This document shows positions 1-6,956 of a stretch of DNA of 9,601 bases, one piece after another. Numbering within the stretch: position 1 is the first letter of the stretch; each line of letters opens with the position of its first letter. The notes beneath the pieces are model-generated. The model did not search any database. It saw only the letters and a list, made by a program, of their open reading frames with translations, and had not been told where the DNA came from. This stretch comes from an uncultured Ruminococcus sp. (GTDB lineage: Bacteria > Bacillota > Clostridia > Oscillospirales > Acutalibacteraceae): positions 1-9,601 of the forward strand of contig UQQD01000037.1 in assembly GCA_900543095.1 (NCBI GenBank), written 5' to 3'. Position numbers and translations under genes: made by a program.

Positions 1-224
1 CGGTCAAGGTCAACCGCCGTGAGCATTTTGTCGAGGAGCTTGCCTGCTCTGCCGACAAACGGTTCTCCCTGCAAATCCTCGTTTTCTCCGGGTCCCTCGC
101 CGATAAACATAACCTCTGCGTTCTTATTGCCAACGCCGACAACTACGTTATGCCGCGTCTTGCAAAGCTCGCATTTCTGACATTCACTGCACGCCTGCGC
201 CAACTCTTCCCAAGTATTGTACAT
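1..224 (-). CDS. Uracil-DNA glycosylase, family 4 (Fe-S), N-terminal part
   Basis: Removes uracil from DNA at the start of base-excision repair. Only the first ~74 codons are in the window; the gene runs off the left edge. The visible protein has a Cys-rich N-terminus (Cys12, 15, 18 and 21) that fits the Fe-S ligand region of this family. It is followed by the family 4 active-site motif GEGPGENED and by PFVGRAGKLLD. Three ATG codons are stacked at 230, 227 and 224. An AAGGA ribosome binding site lies 8 nt before the ATG at 224 but only 2 nt before the one at 230, so 224 (or 227) is the more likely start. The gene is divergent from pduL. The motifs identify the family with high confidence; the exact start is less certain. 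Proteins of this family are often annotated as DNA polymerase-related or SPO1-type UDG. Confidence 0.93.
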   Translation of the reverse strand, partial: MYNTWEELAQACSECQKCELCKTRHNVVVGVGNKNAEVMFIGEGPGENEDLQGEPFVGRAGKLLDKMLTAVDLD

Positions 225-266
225 CATCATATTCCTTTCTTCATTGTAAAAAAATTTATCATTATG

Positions 267-295
267 TTGAAATTTGCGAAAAACCGTAGTAAAAT
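267..295 (+). promoter_or_regulatory. Sigma-A type promoter of pduL
   Basis: TTGAAA (267-272) and TAAAAT (290-295) are separated by exactly 17 bp. Transcription would start near 302, giving a leader of about 40 nt before the ATG at 343. It lies in the divergent gap shared with the uracil-DNA glycosylase gene. Confidence 0.7.
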
Positions 296-342
296 AAAAT
301 TATGCAATTCAATGCAAAATAAAACGAATGGTGGTTATTAAA

Positions 343-912
343 ATGAAAGTAATGGTAGAAACTTCTGCACATCACGTTCACGTTACAAAAGAAACGCTTG
401 CCGCTTTGTACGGCAAAGACGCAAAGCTTACAAACAAAAAGAATCTTTCTCAGCCGGGACAGTTCGCCTGTGTTGAAAAAGTAACCGTTGTAGGTCCAAA
501 GGGCGAAATGAAGATGTCTATTCTCGGTCCTGAAAGAAAAGCAGATCAGGTTGAAATATCGCTCACCGACGCACGCAAATTGGGCATTACCGCTCCCGTA
601 AGAGAGTCGGGCGACATTGAGGGCACACCCGGCTGTAAGCTTGTAGGTCCTGCCGGCGAGGTTGAAATAAAATGCGGCGTTATTGCGGCAAAAAGGCACA
701 TTCACCTTGACCCGAAAACCGCCGAAGAATTCGGCTTGAAGGACAAGCAAATCGTATCGGTTAAGGTCGGTGAAGGCACAGGCAGAGCACTCACCTTCGG
801 CGACGTTGTAATCAGAGTCAGCGAAAGCTATGCTCCTGCAATGCACATTGACACGGACGAGTCAAACGCAGCCTGTCTCGGCGGAACGATTGACGGCGAA
901 ATCATCGCATAA
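343..912 (+). CDS. pduL: Phosphate propanoyltransferase / phosphotransacylase PduL
   Basis: Converts acyl-CoA plus phosphate to acyl phosphate plus CoA (propanoyl- or acetyl-CoA), feeding acetate or propionate kinase for ATP. The 189-aa product spans the family's two zinc-binding half domains. The first His motif is SAHHVHV (residues 8-14), followed by LSQPGQFA. The second is AKRHIHL (116-122), and near the C-terminus come AMHID (166-170) and TDESNAA. The first motif usually reads S-x-RHVHL, so a His in the Arg position is a small oddity. GGTGG at 330-334 lies 8 nt before the ATG at 343; the in-frame ATG at 328 has no ribosome binding site. There is no N-terminal extension of the kind used for microcompartment targeting, and no shell-protein genes are nearby. 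This suggests a cytosolic enzyme replacing Pta, which is an inference. Confidence 0.93.
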   Translation: MKVMVETSAHHVHVTKETLAALYGKDAKLTNKKNLSQPGQFACVEKVTVVGPKGEMKMSILGPERKADQVEISLTDARKLGITAPVRESGDIEGTPGCKLVGPAGEVEIKCGVIAAKRHIHLDPKTAEEFGLKDKQIVSVKVGEGTGRALTFGDVVIRVSESYAPAMHIDTDESNAACLGGTIDGEIIA

Positions 913-936
913 CCGACGTTCAACATAACTTGTTAT

Positions 937-964
937 AAGAGTGACCTTCACAGTCACTCTTTTT
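937..964 (+). terminator. Rho-independent terminator of pduL
   Basis: A perfect 9-bp stem (937-945 with 953-961) closes a 7-nt loop and runs into five T residues. It begins 25 nt after the pduL stop. The minus-strand side lacks a T-run, so it mainly serves pduL. Confidence 0.85.
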
Positions 965-992
965 ATATTAGGTAATCAGGTCAAAATTTGTA

Positions 993-1853
993 TCAATAAA
1001 TTATCGGTTTACAATTTGACAAAAACGTATGTAAAAAATCGGGGTATATCTCACGCCAGGCGTTTTCATTATGCTTGTTTTGGGGCATAATGACAATGCT
1101 TGACCTGTCATACGGATAGCCGCTCTCGGCTATCATATCATAGGTGCTTTCGGTGGTTTTGCGGATTATCTCTTCAAGCATATCTCCGCCGCCCGTATAA
1201 ACATACAGATATGGCATATCATCGGTCATTTTGCTCATAAGCCAATTTATTATCGTTGTTTCCTTATAAAGCAAAAATGCAGGCGAAAACACACCGACAA
1301 ACGAAAACAGACCGCTGTTTTCAATTCCCGAATAAAAGGCAAATAATCCGCCCATTGAGCTTCCGCAAACCGCCCTTGCACTTTTATCCGAATTGACGGG
1401 GAAATTGCTTTCAACATAAGGGATAACGGTATTTATCAAAAAATCATCAAAAATTTCAGCCTCGGGCGCAGTAAACGTACTGTAAAAATCCTTGTTAAGC
1501 TCGATAAGGTTACTTAACATTTCCTTCGGCAGTTCTGAAACAAAATTTTCACCCTCGGTAATCAGGCTTCCTATTGATTTCGGGGTAAGCTCGTTTTCCC
1601 GCATTGTGCTGCCGTTATCTATGCCGACTATAATTGCGCCGCCTGAGCCGTTTTTTATTTCGTTTTTTACGGCTTCAACAGTTCCCCAGCTTCCGTACGG
1701 AGTGGGGTTTTCGTCAAACAAATTCTGTCCGTCGGTCATATAAACAACCGGAAGTCTGTCATTTTCCGAATGTTCGGGAACATATATCCATATCTGCTTT
1801 TTATCACTTTGGGGATACGGCAAAAATTCTGTATAAAGCTTTTCTTTTATCAT
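993..1853 (-). CDS. Alpha/beta-hydrolase esterase (PF00756-type, enterochelin esterase-like)
   Basis: Predicted serine hydrolase of 286 aa in the putative esterase family that includes Fes/IroE-like and esterase D-like enzymes. An early strand region (IWIYVPE, LPVVYMTDGQNLFDE) matches the fold. The nucleophile elbow is GSSMGG, with Ser166 as the likely nucleophile. A late NKHNENAW carries the likely catalytic His261, and Asp224 in TGGGD is the probable acid. There is no signal peptide, so it should be cytoplasmic. The ATG at 1853 is preceded by AGGTGG at 8 nt; GTG codons further upstream fall inside that ribosome binding site and are unlikely starts. It is convergent with pduL and divergent from the ferritin-like gene. 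The true substrate cannot be read from the sequence, and no siderophore genes are nearby to support an enterobactin esterase role. Confidence 0.85.
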   Translation of the reverse strand: MIKEKLYTEFLPYPQSDKKQIWIYVPEHSENDRLPVVYMTDGQNLFDENPTPYGSWGTVEAVKNEIKNGSGGAIIVGIDNGSTMRENELTPKSIGSLITEGENFVSELPKEMLSNLIELNKDFYSTFTAPEAEIFDDFLINTVIPYVESNFPVNSDKSARAVCGSSMGGLFAFYSGIENSGLFSFVGVFSPAFLLYKETTIINWLMSKMTDDMPYLYVYTGGGDMLEEIIRKTTESTYDMIAESGYPYDRSSIVIMPQNKHNENAWREIYPDFLHTFLSNCKPIIY

Positions 1854-1867
1854 AAATATCACCACCT

Positions 1868-1987
1868 AAACTAAAGCAAGCCTATGCTTTGCTTGCAAAA
1901 GCTGCAAACTGCTCATCAGGACTTTTTGGGGGATAATTCCCTTTTAAATCCTGAATCGTCCCCTGCCGTCTTAGCGGCGGAGGTCAT
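1868..1987. other. Divergent intergenic region with small inverted repeats
   Basis: This gap separates the divergent esterase and ferritin-like genes. It holds GCAAGC/GCTTGC near 1876-1896, and a hairpin with CAGGA (1917-1921) pairing with TCCTG (1949-1953) around GGG/CCC. I could not match it to any riboswitch. No convincing promoter for the esterase stood out. Confidence 0.35.
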
Positions 1988-1996
1988 TTGCACTTA

Positions 1997-2005
1997 TGTT
2001 ATAAT
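1997..2005 (+). promoter_or_regulatory. Extended -10 promoter of the ferritin-like gene
   Basis: The sequence TG-T-TATAAT (1997-2005) is a perfect extended -10 box. The -35 region about 17 bp upstream is GC-rich and does not match the consensus, as is usual for extended -10 promoters. The leader to the ATG at 2082 would be about 70 nt. Confidence 0.5.
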
Positions 2006-2081
2006 TAAATCATAAACGCTTCGTTTTTTCAATATGAATAACGCAAATTTTTCCGTCAATAATGATTTTGAGGTGACTTTT

Positions 2082-2510
2082 ATGATTAATGATGTTGAAA
2101 TGCTCAACTCTATCCTGCAAAACGCCGAAATGGGATGTCAGGGTATTACGAGCGTGCGAAAGCGACTGAAAAACAGCAAGGTTGACGGCGTGTTGTGTGA
2201 ACAGCTTGTGCGATACGGCAAAATCTACCACTGTGCAAACAATATGATTCGCAGCCGAGGCGGAGATGTTCAGCACGTCAGTCCGATAACAAAGACTATG
2301 ACAAGATATGCCGCAAGCCGTGACCTGAGACGTGATTCGTCCGCCTCACACGTTGCCGAAATGATGATAAAAGGCAACACAATGGGGCTGAACAAAATGT
2401 CCCGCAATCTTCGTGAATATGACGGCGATGACTCAAGCATCAGACTGCTTGCAAAAAAAATGCTTGATACCGAGGAAGAACATATTAAGGAAATGAAAGC
2501 ATTTTTGTAA
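2082..2510 (+). CDS. Ferritin-like superfamily protein of unknown function (142 aa)
   Basis: A small, helix-rich soluble protein. The first helix carries MLNSILQNAEMG (7-18), the third AEMMIKGNTMG (92-102), and the last TEEEHIKEMKAFL (130-142). Carboxylates and a His in helices (Glu16, Glu93, Glu131-133, His134) are arranged as in ferritin-like four-helix bundles, so a metal site is possible but unproven. The same layout is familiar from uncharacterised Firmicutes proteins. An open frame extends up to an ATG at 2034, but GAGGTG at 2070-2075 lies 6 nt before the ATG at 2082, which decides the start. It appears to be a single-gene unit with its own promoter and the terminator at 2688-2730. The function is unknown. 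Confidence 0.8.
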   Translation: MINDVEMLNSILQNAEMGCQGITSVRKRLKNSKVDGVLCEQLVRYGKIYHCANNMIRSRGGDVQHVSPITKTMTRYAASRDLRRDSSASHVAEMMIKGNTMGLNKMSRNLREYDGDDSSIRLLAKKMLDTEEEHIKEMKAFL

Positions 2511-2687
2511 TTACTGTGCATTAATCAAAGCGCAAATATCCCCCTCTTAGGCGGTGAGTGTCGATTCGGAATTCCGGCGAAAGTCATATAATCCCACCTA
2601 AGCCCTGATGAGCTAACGCTCCTTTGCACTGCCTGAAATTTATTGCGAGCCCTGCTCCCTGCCGGCAAAGCAGAGCATTGCTCCGAC
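2511..2687. other. Convergent intergenic region, no gene seen
   Basis: About 180 nt follow the ferritin-like gene before the terminator stem. It contains a 10-bp palindrome CGGAATTCCG at 2567-2576 and a weak long-range pairing of CTTAGG (2545-2550) with CCTAAG. A segment at 2659-2695 recurs in degenerate form at 6163-6192. No supported ORF or known RNA was found. Confidence 0.4.
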
Positions 2688-2695
2688 TTAAAAAC
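2659..2695. repeat. Degenerate dispersed repeat, copy 1
   Basis: The 17 nt at 2679-2695 (TGCTCCGACTTAAAAAC) match 6176-6192 at 16 of 17 positions. CTGCCG precedes both copies (2659-2664 and 6163-6168). Both copies sit beside intrinsic terminators in intergenic DNA. It may be a small genomic repeat; two copies in 9.6 kb is thin evidence. Confidence 0.4.
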
Positions 2696-2730
2696 CGACG
2701 CCCCGCTTTTGTGAGGGCGTCGGTTTTTAA
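2688..2730. terminator. Bidirectional terminator, perfect 16-bp stem
   Basis: Positions 2688-2703 pair perfectly with 2715-2730 around an 11-nt loop. The stem has a GC-rich core (CCGACGCCC) flanked by A-runs and T-runs, so each strand ends in a T tract. It lies between the plus-strand ferritin-like gene and the minus-strand ABC permease gene and can stop transcription from both. Confidence 0.92.
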
Positions 2731-2788
2731 ACTGTCGGTATAAATCACCTTATTGGTATATTATTTGATTTTCTTCGATTCCTTCGAT

Positions 2789-4798
2789 TTAGTCGGTATA
2801 ACTGTAATTCACAAAATACTGACTTTTTTTATTAGCGGTGTTATTATCCTTTAGAATACCTATATCCTTTAACGCTTGTATCGTATTCGTATAGCTCTTT
2901 GGGATATCATATGATTCCGAGGAACTCATATAATAAAGGTCGTCATAATCATTCAGCGAAACACCAATTGATATTGTACAAACAACATTTTCCCTATATT
3001 TGTCCGTCGTCATGTAACTGTAATCATCACCACTCTTGTCAACCGCTCTGTAAGCTTTTCCGTTATCCGCTTCAATATCCTTTTTGAATGCGTCAATAAT
3101 AGTTTGTCTGTCCTCAATTTTAGCTTTACTGCTCCTTGGGATAGTGTAATACAGCGTATATTCTCCCTTGCCCGGAAGCTCCAAACTGAAACCATTGATT
3201 TTTTCGGGAGCTTTATTGAAAATTGCGGAGTATTTATCAATGTAAACATTTGACTTAGTTATTGTTTCATTAAGTGAGTCATCATAATAATAATAAGTGA
3301 TGTTATCGGAGTAATAATAATGCGGATAAATTCTTGTTACCGTGGTTCCGTTTTTCAGTTTGTAAGCAAAACTTATGTTATCATCGTCAATGCCGATATA
3401 TTCGTTCATAATTTTGTTTGGAAACAAACCGGACCAAACATTTGCAAACTTGTCTTTTGACTCAAGTTTATTATTGCCGATATAAGAGTTGTGCGCCGTA
3501 ATAATGTCGGATATACTTGAGGTGTCGTCAAAATCTTCTGCCGAGTTTCTTGCTATTCTGCCTATGTTGTTATCATTTACCCAGCATTTACTATAATCTA
3601 TGTAGCCTGCGCTCTGAACATCATCAATCTTTGGAACAAAATAATTATAGCCGAACGGATCGATATTACAAAACGCCATAAGTCCCGCAACTGTAACAAT
3701 AAGCACTCCAAGCGATATTGAAGTTATCAGCAGTTTTTCAAACCCCTTATAAAATATCAAATGACATATCACAAATGCGGAAACACTGCCGAGGACAAAG
3801 CCGAACAAAAATCCAAAATAACCGTAATTGAACACATTGAGCGAACCGAATAAGGTACCGAGGAAAGCCCCCATAAAAAACGAAATAAGTATCTTGATTA
3901 TATGACAGGGCAGATATATTGCAAACTTCGACTGAGCGCACTCAAATTTTCTCTTTCTTACCAGCAGTCCTCCTGCGGCAAAGCATATCACGGTAAATAT
4001 CAGCCAGTAAATTATATTTTCACCGAAGTAAGCCGCAAGCGGATTAAGGGCGTTTCTGACAAAACCTTTATCAAGAAAGTCACTGTAAAGCCCTAAGAAA
4101 AACGATTTTATGATGCTTGAAACAAAAGCCATGGAAACCGGATATGCAATACAGGTAGCGATAAACATAAGCACTGTATTTATCGTTGTTCCGCAGCATA
4201 CCGCAAGCACGCCGTAGGAGGAGATACACGCAAGCGAGCCCAACAGAAGCTTTATGCAGAGCATAAAGGTTTCGTTTGTTATCGGCTGACCTAAACATAT
4301 CGAAATAATGCAGATCACCCCGATAAAGACCAAGGCGGGCACAATTGTAAATATCAGCGCAGTTACACATTTTGTAAAGTACATCGTCATTCTTCCGATA
4401 GGCAGCGAACCGTACAAATCGGTCTTGCGCTTGTTGTGCATATACGAAAATACTCTTATTGTATATATTATTGTAAATATTATTGTCAACAAAAAAATCA
4501 TATTTGTTGCGCCGAATTGAAAGGCCTTGGCAGAAGTGAAATTTTCTCCCGTACGATCTGTAATAATCCCCGGATTCATAAATAGCGACACTGAAGCCAG
4601 CGGAAAATACACATAAGACGCATCACTTTCCTCTACAGCAGTCGTCCCGGATAATAATGTAAGCGTGAGAATAACTGTTGTGAACACCGCCGCAAGTATT
4701 GTGTAAACGACCAAAGTACCCGAGCAGGACTTAAGCTCCCATTTAAATAAAGAGAAAGCCGATTTTAGTTTATCTTTAAATGATGCTGTTTGTGTCAT
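2789..4798 (-). CDS. ABC-2-type transporter permease with large C-terminal ectodomain
   Basis: Integral membrane subunit of 669 aa, third gene of the YtrA-type operon. After a short cytoplasmic start, about nine hydrophobic helices are visible (approx. 29-51, 98-116, 146-170, 181-201, 205-228, 261-280, 300-320, 326-348 and 356-377). The remaining ~290 residues (378-669) are polar, rich in Tyr, Asp, Asn and Ser, and probably extracytoplasmic. The cytoplasmic segment MHNKRKTDLYGSLPIGR is a typical coupling-region motif of such permeases. The ATG at 4798 has GGGGG 9 nt upstream and overlaps the ATPase gene by 23 nt; a GTG at 4819 is a weaker alternative. Relatives of YtrC/YtrD are linked to cell-envelope antibiotic stress. 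The substrate here is unknown and may be none, if the complex acts as a sensor or remodeller. The ectodomain is not one I recognise. Confidence 0.85.
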   Translation of the reverse strand: MTQTASFKDKLKSAFSLFKWELKSCSGTLVVYTILAAVFTTVILTLTLLSGTTAVEESDASYVYFPLASVSLFMNPGIITDRTGENFTSAKAFQFGATNMIFLLTIIFTIIYTIRVFSYMHNKRKTDLYGSLPIGRMTMYFTKCVTALIFTIVPALVFIGVICIISICLGQPITNETFMLCIKLLLGSLACISSYGVLAVCCGTTINTVLMFIATCIAYPVSMAFVSSIIKSFFLGLYSDFLDKGFVRNALNPLAAYFGENIIYWLIFTVICFAAGGLLVRKRKFECAQSKFAIYLPCHIIKILISFFMGAFLGTLFGSLNVFNYGYFGFLFGFVLGSVSAFVICHLIFYKGFEKLLITSISLGVLIVTVAGLMAFCNIDPFGYNYFVPKIDDVQSAGYIDYSKCWVNDNNIGRIARNSAEDFDDTSSISDIITAHNSYIGNNKLESKDKFANVWSGLFPNKIMNEYIGIDDDNISFAYKLKNGTTVTRIYPHYYYSDNITYYYYDDSLNETITKSNVYIDKYSAIFNKAPEKINGFSLELPGKGEYTLYYTIPRSSKAKIEDRQTIIDAFKKDIEADNGKAYRAVDKSGDDYSYMTTDKYRENVVCTISIGVSLNDYDDLYYMSSSESYDIPKSYTNTIQALKDIGILKDNNTANKKSQYFVNYSYTD

Positions 4799-5675
4799 AT
4801 CCTGCAGCCCCCATTTCACTTATAAATATTTCTTCAAGAGTAAGCGGCATTGCCGAAATATAGGCAGGCTTAAGCGCATTAAGCTGCGGTATAAAGTCTT
4901 TTTCGGAACCCCTTACCGTTATGTTAAACACATTACCGCTTCTAAAAACGTTTACAACATTTATTCCTGCAAAAAGGTCTGGAACATTCGGAACCTCGGC
5001 AAATGCAACCTGAATCTTTCTCAAGCCCATTCTCAGCGAATCAATGTCACGTTCCATAAGTATTTTTCCTTTGTGCATAAGGCACACTCTGTCGCAAAGG
5101 TCCTCAAGCTCACGCAAATTGTGCGAAGCGATAACCACTGTCATATCGTGTTCGGCAACGTGGGATATGATGATTTTTTTGAGAAGCTGTCGCACAACAG
5201 GGTCAAGGCCGTCAAATATTTCATCCATAAACAGGTATCTCGGACAGGTCGAGAGCGCCAATATCAGCGCAGCCTGCCTCTGCATACCCTTTGACATATT
5301 TATAATCCTTGCGTTGGTGTTGATCGGAAATACAGAACAATAGTGTTTGAATTGTTCCTCATCCCAGTTCGGATAAAGTCCTCTGTAAAGAAACGCCATA
5401 TTGTTTATCGTGCTGTTGTTATAAAAAAACGGAAAATCGGGAACAAAATAGCATTGTCCTTTCGCAGCGGCGTTGTCAAACAGCCTTGCTCCGTCGATCG
5501 TCATCTCACCTTTGTTCGCCTGGTACACGCCCGACAACACTCTTAAAAGCGTTGATTTTCCGCTTCCGTTACTGCCGACAAGTCCCATTACCGAACCGTC
5601 GGGAATTGTAACGGAAATATCGTCTATTGCAACGGTTTTGTCAAATCTTTTTGTAAGATTTTTAATTACGATCAA
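4776..5675 (-). CDS. ABC transporter ATP-binding protein, YtrB-like
   Basis: The ATPase subunit (299 aa) that drives the adjacent permease. The motifs run in order: Walker A GSNGSGKST (34-42), a Q-loop region FVPDFPFF with Asp80 where Gln is usual, signature MSKGMQRQ (127-134) in place of LSGGQ, Walker B YLFMDE (147-152), D-loop GLDP and switch His185. The divergent signature and the acidic Q-loop position are typical of the YtrB-type subgroup. The open frame continues far upstream, but GGAGGG lies 7 nt before a TTG at 5675, giving the protein start IVIKNLTKRF. This TTG lies inside the end of the GntR gene (14-nt overlap), so translational coupling is likely. The C-terminal ~90 residues form an extra domain that overlaps the permease start. 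Confidence 0.92.
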   Translation of the reverse strand: MIVIKNLTKRFDKTVAIDDISVTIPDGSVMGLVGSNGSGKSTLLRVLSGVYQANKGEMTIDGARLFDNAAAKGQCYFVPDFPFFYNNSTINNMAFLYRGLYPNWDEEQFKHYCSVFPINTNARIINMSKGMQRQAALILALSTCPRYLFMDEIFDGLDPVVRQLLKKIIISHVAEHDMTVVIASHNLRELEDLCDRVCLMHKGKILMERDIDSLRMGLRKIQVAFAEVPNVPDLFAGINVVNVFRSGNVFNITVRGSEKDFIPQLNALKPAYISAMPLTLEEIFISEMGAAGYDTNSII

Positions 5676-6045
5676 TGTCTGTCCCTCCTTCAAAAACAGT
5701 TTCAATAATTTCGTTGAGCTGTTGTTTTGTTGCCCCAAAAGTGCGGGCATCGCCGCAGGCTTTTTTAAAGCTTTCAATTGCGAGCAATTTGTTTGCGGAA
5801 TCTGAAGAAAGCTCTTCTGTAACAAAGCTTCCTCTGCCGGCGGCGGAATAAATGTACCCCCTGGCTTCAAGCTCCTTATAAGCCTTTGCGACAGTGTTAG
5901 GATTCACTCCAAGCTCGGTTGCAAGCGCACGCACTGCCGGAATTCTGTCACCCGGCTTTAATACGCCCGCACTTGCAAGCCTGATTACATTTGAGCACAA
6001 CTGCTCGTATATCGGAATCCTTGAAGTAAAATCAATCTGAAACAC
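5662..6045 (-). CDS. GntR-family transcriptional regulator, YtrA subfamily
   Basis: A short (127-aa) DNA-binding repressor, first gene of the ABC operon. The winged-helix domain occupies residues 1-75, with PIYEQL, PGDRIPAVRALATELGVN, NTVAKAYKELEARG and the wing GRGSFV. The short C-terminal tail (FKKACGDARTFG, then an amphipathic helix) is the YtrA-type dimerisation region and lacks the large effector domain of FadR or HutC types. It starts with GTG at 6045, 6 nt after a strong AGGAGG. YtrA-type regulators normally repress their own operon until cell-wall-active antibiotics are present. Autoregulation is supported here by the inverted repeat on the promoter, but the inducer is unknown. Confidence 0.93.
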   Translation of the reverse strand: MFQIDFTSRIPIYEQLCSNVIRLASAGVLKPGDRIPAVRALATELGVNPNTVAKAYKELEARGYIYSAAGRGSFVTEELSSDSANKLLAIESFKKACGDARTFGATKQQLNEIIETVFEGGTDIDRN

Positions 6046-6084
6046 AATTAGCCTCCTCTCAAAATATTATTTGTATTAACACGA

Positions 6085-6126
6085 ATAGTACAGTTTTATA
6101 TTACTATATTATTAACTGTTTGTCAA
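6085..6126 (-). promoter_or_regulatory. Promoter and likely YtrA-type operator of the ABC operon
   Basis: On the minus strand, TTGACA (6121-6126) and TAATAT (6098-6103) are separated by 17 bp. A perfect inverted repeat, ATAGTA (6085-6090) and TACTAT (6102-6107) with 11 nt between, covers the -10 box and the start site. A bound GntR dimer there would block transcription, so this is the best candidate operator. The promoter is strong by consensus; the operator assignment is inferred. Confidence 0.7.
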
Positions 6127-6162
6127 TATAAATTTTTATTTTCGGTAAATTTTCAAAATCGG

Positions 6163-6192
6163 CTGCCGCAAGCGCTGCTCCGATTTAAAAAC
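6163..6192. repeat. Degenerate dispersed repeat, copy 2
   Basis: The 17 nt at 6176-6192 match 2679-2695 at 16 of 17 positions. Here AAATCGG (6156-6162) and CCGATTT (6180-6186) bracket the segment and could form a stem. It lies in the 283-nt gap between the ABC operon promoter and bioY. Confidence 0.4.
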
Positions 6193-6205
6193 GCACACAA
6201 AAAGC

Positions 6206-6261
6206 AAAAGCTATAAACCGCATTACAAACTCAGTTGCAGATTGTGGATTATAGCTTTTTT
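6206..6261 (-). terminator. Hairpin terminator downstream of bioY
   Basis: A perfect 11-bp outer stem (6206-6216 with 6249-6259) encloses a further imperfect stem (CCGCA... with ...TGTGG). The minus strand runs into TTTT-GC-TTTTT, which would stop bioY transcription about 70 nt after its stop codon. The plus strand also ends in six T residues, so it may work both ways. Confidence 0.7.
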
Positions 6262-6328
6262 ATTTTATTGTTTATTTTGTTTTCAGCTCCTGCGTTAAAT
6301 GTGCAGTCTAAAACCGTTCTGAAATTAT

Positions 6329-6895
6329 CTAAAGCAGCTTTGCTTTAAGCAAGGCTTTTCTGATAAGCAAAGCAAGAATTGAAGCAATAACACACTTGGC
6401 AATATCAACAAGTATAAACACAGAGGTAAGCGCAGTTAATGCAGTAATTAAATCGGCATTGGCATATATCATATAAAACGCAATTCCGGGAATATATATG
6501 CACGGAATCCCCGCAAAAATTGTAATGAGGATAAAGCGCAGGATGCTTTCATTTTTACCTTTTAAAAGACTTACAAAAAACGCCGCAAGGATAAAGCCTA
6601 AAATAAAACCTCCAGTTGGCGAAAGAATAGTTCCGAAGCCGCTTTTGCCGCCCGAGAAAACCGGAAGTCCGACTATGCCGAGCAGAGTATAAATCACCTG
6701 GGCCGTTAAAGCGTAAGGTGGCTTCAAAAGCAACGCCGTTAAAAGTACCATAAGCACCTGCATTGTAAACGGAACGGGAATAAACGGTATGGGAATCGTT
6801 ATATAAGCCGACACGCACAGCATTGCCGCACAAACAGCTATTTGTGACATTGCAAGTATTGTGAGCTTTGGCTTGTTTAATGTATTTTCAGGCAT
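6329..6895 (-). CDS. bioY: Biotin transporter BioY
   Basis: The substrate-binding membrane (S) component of the energy-coupling-factor biotin transporter, in the cytoplasmic membrane. The product is 188 aa with about six hydrophobic helices, the usual size. Family hallmarks are IPIPFIPVPFTMQ (33-45), the GLPVFSGG loop and SPTGGFILGF (92-101). A late acidic/basic pair sits in DIAKCVIASILALL. The ATG at 6895 has GAGG 8 nt upstream; an upstream in-frame start would lie inside the promoter and operator and is rejected. No bioM/bioN-like ATPase or T component is adjacent, so it may share a common ECF module or act alone. The promoter carries BirA-type operators, which independently supports biotin as the substrate. 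Confidence 0.95.
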   Translation of the reverse strand: MPENTLNKPKLTILAMSQIAVCAAMLCVSAYITIPIPFIPVPFTMQVLMVLLTALLLKPPYALTAQVIYTLLGIVGLPVFSGGKSGFGTILSPTGGFILGFILAAFFVSLLKGKNESILRFILITIFAGIPCIYIPGIAFYMIYANADLITALTALTSVFILVDIAKCVIASILALLIRKALLKAKLL

Positions 6896-6896
6896 A

Positions 6897-6929
6897 TTGT
6901 CAACCTCACTTTGATTTTGTTGTTGACAT
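6897..6929. promoter_or_regulatory. Second, weaker BirA-like operator (O2)
   Basis: TTGTCAACC (6897-6905) and TGTTGACAT (6921-6929) form an inverted pair with a 15-nt spacer; the second half matches the ideal half-site at 7 of 9 positions. It spans the -10 box edge, the leader and the ribosome binding site. Its centre is 52.5 bp, about five helical turns, from that of the strong operator. Confidence 0.5.
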
Positions 6930-6956
6930 TGTAACACAGATATGTTAATTTGTCAA
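6928..6956 (-). promoter_or_regulatory. bioY promoter
   Basis: On the minus strand, a consensus -35 TTGACA (6951-6956) and TACAAT (6928-6933) are separated by 17 bp. Transcription would begin near 6921, a leader of about 26 nt. The -35 box lies inside the strong operator. Confidence 0.85.

Noticed and set aside
243..272. Minus-strand promoter for the uracil-DNA glycosylase (TACAAT at 243-248)
   Set aside because: The -35 match is poor and transcription would start only a few bases before the start codon, overlapping the ribosome binding site.
262..846. Long open frame on the minus strand opposite pduL
   Set aside because: It lies wholly antisense to pduL, its protein is Phe/Cys/Tyr-rich without a recognisable domain, and it would run through the pduL promoter.
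1868..1987. Riboswitch upstream of the esterase or the ferritin-like gene
   Set aside because: The small stems do not match any riboswitch core I know, and neither gene has an expected ligand.
5676..5870. Upstream extension of the ABC ATPase frame
   Set aside because: This part overlaps the GntR gene and encodes no ATPase fold; the TTG at 5675 with GGAGGG at 7 nt gives the normal N-terminus.
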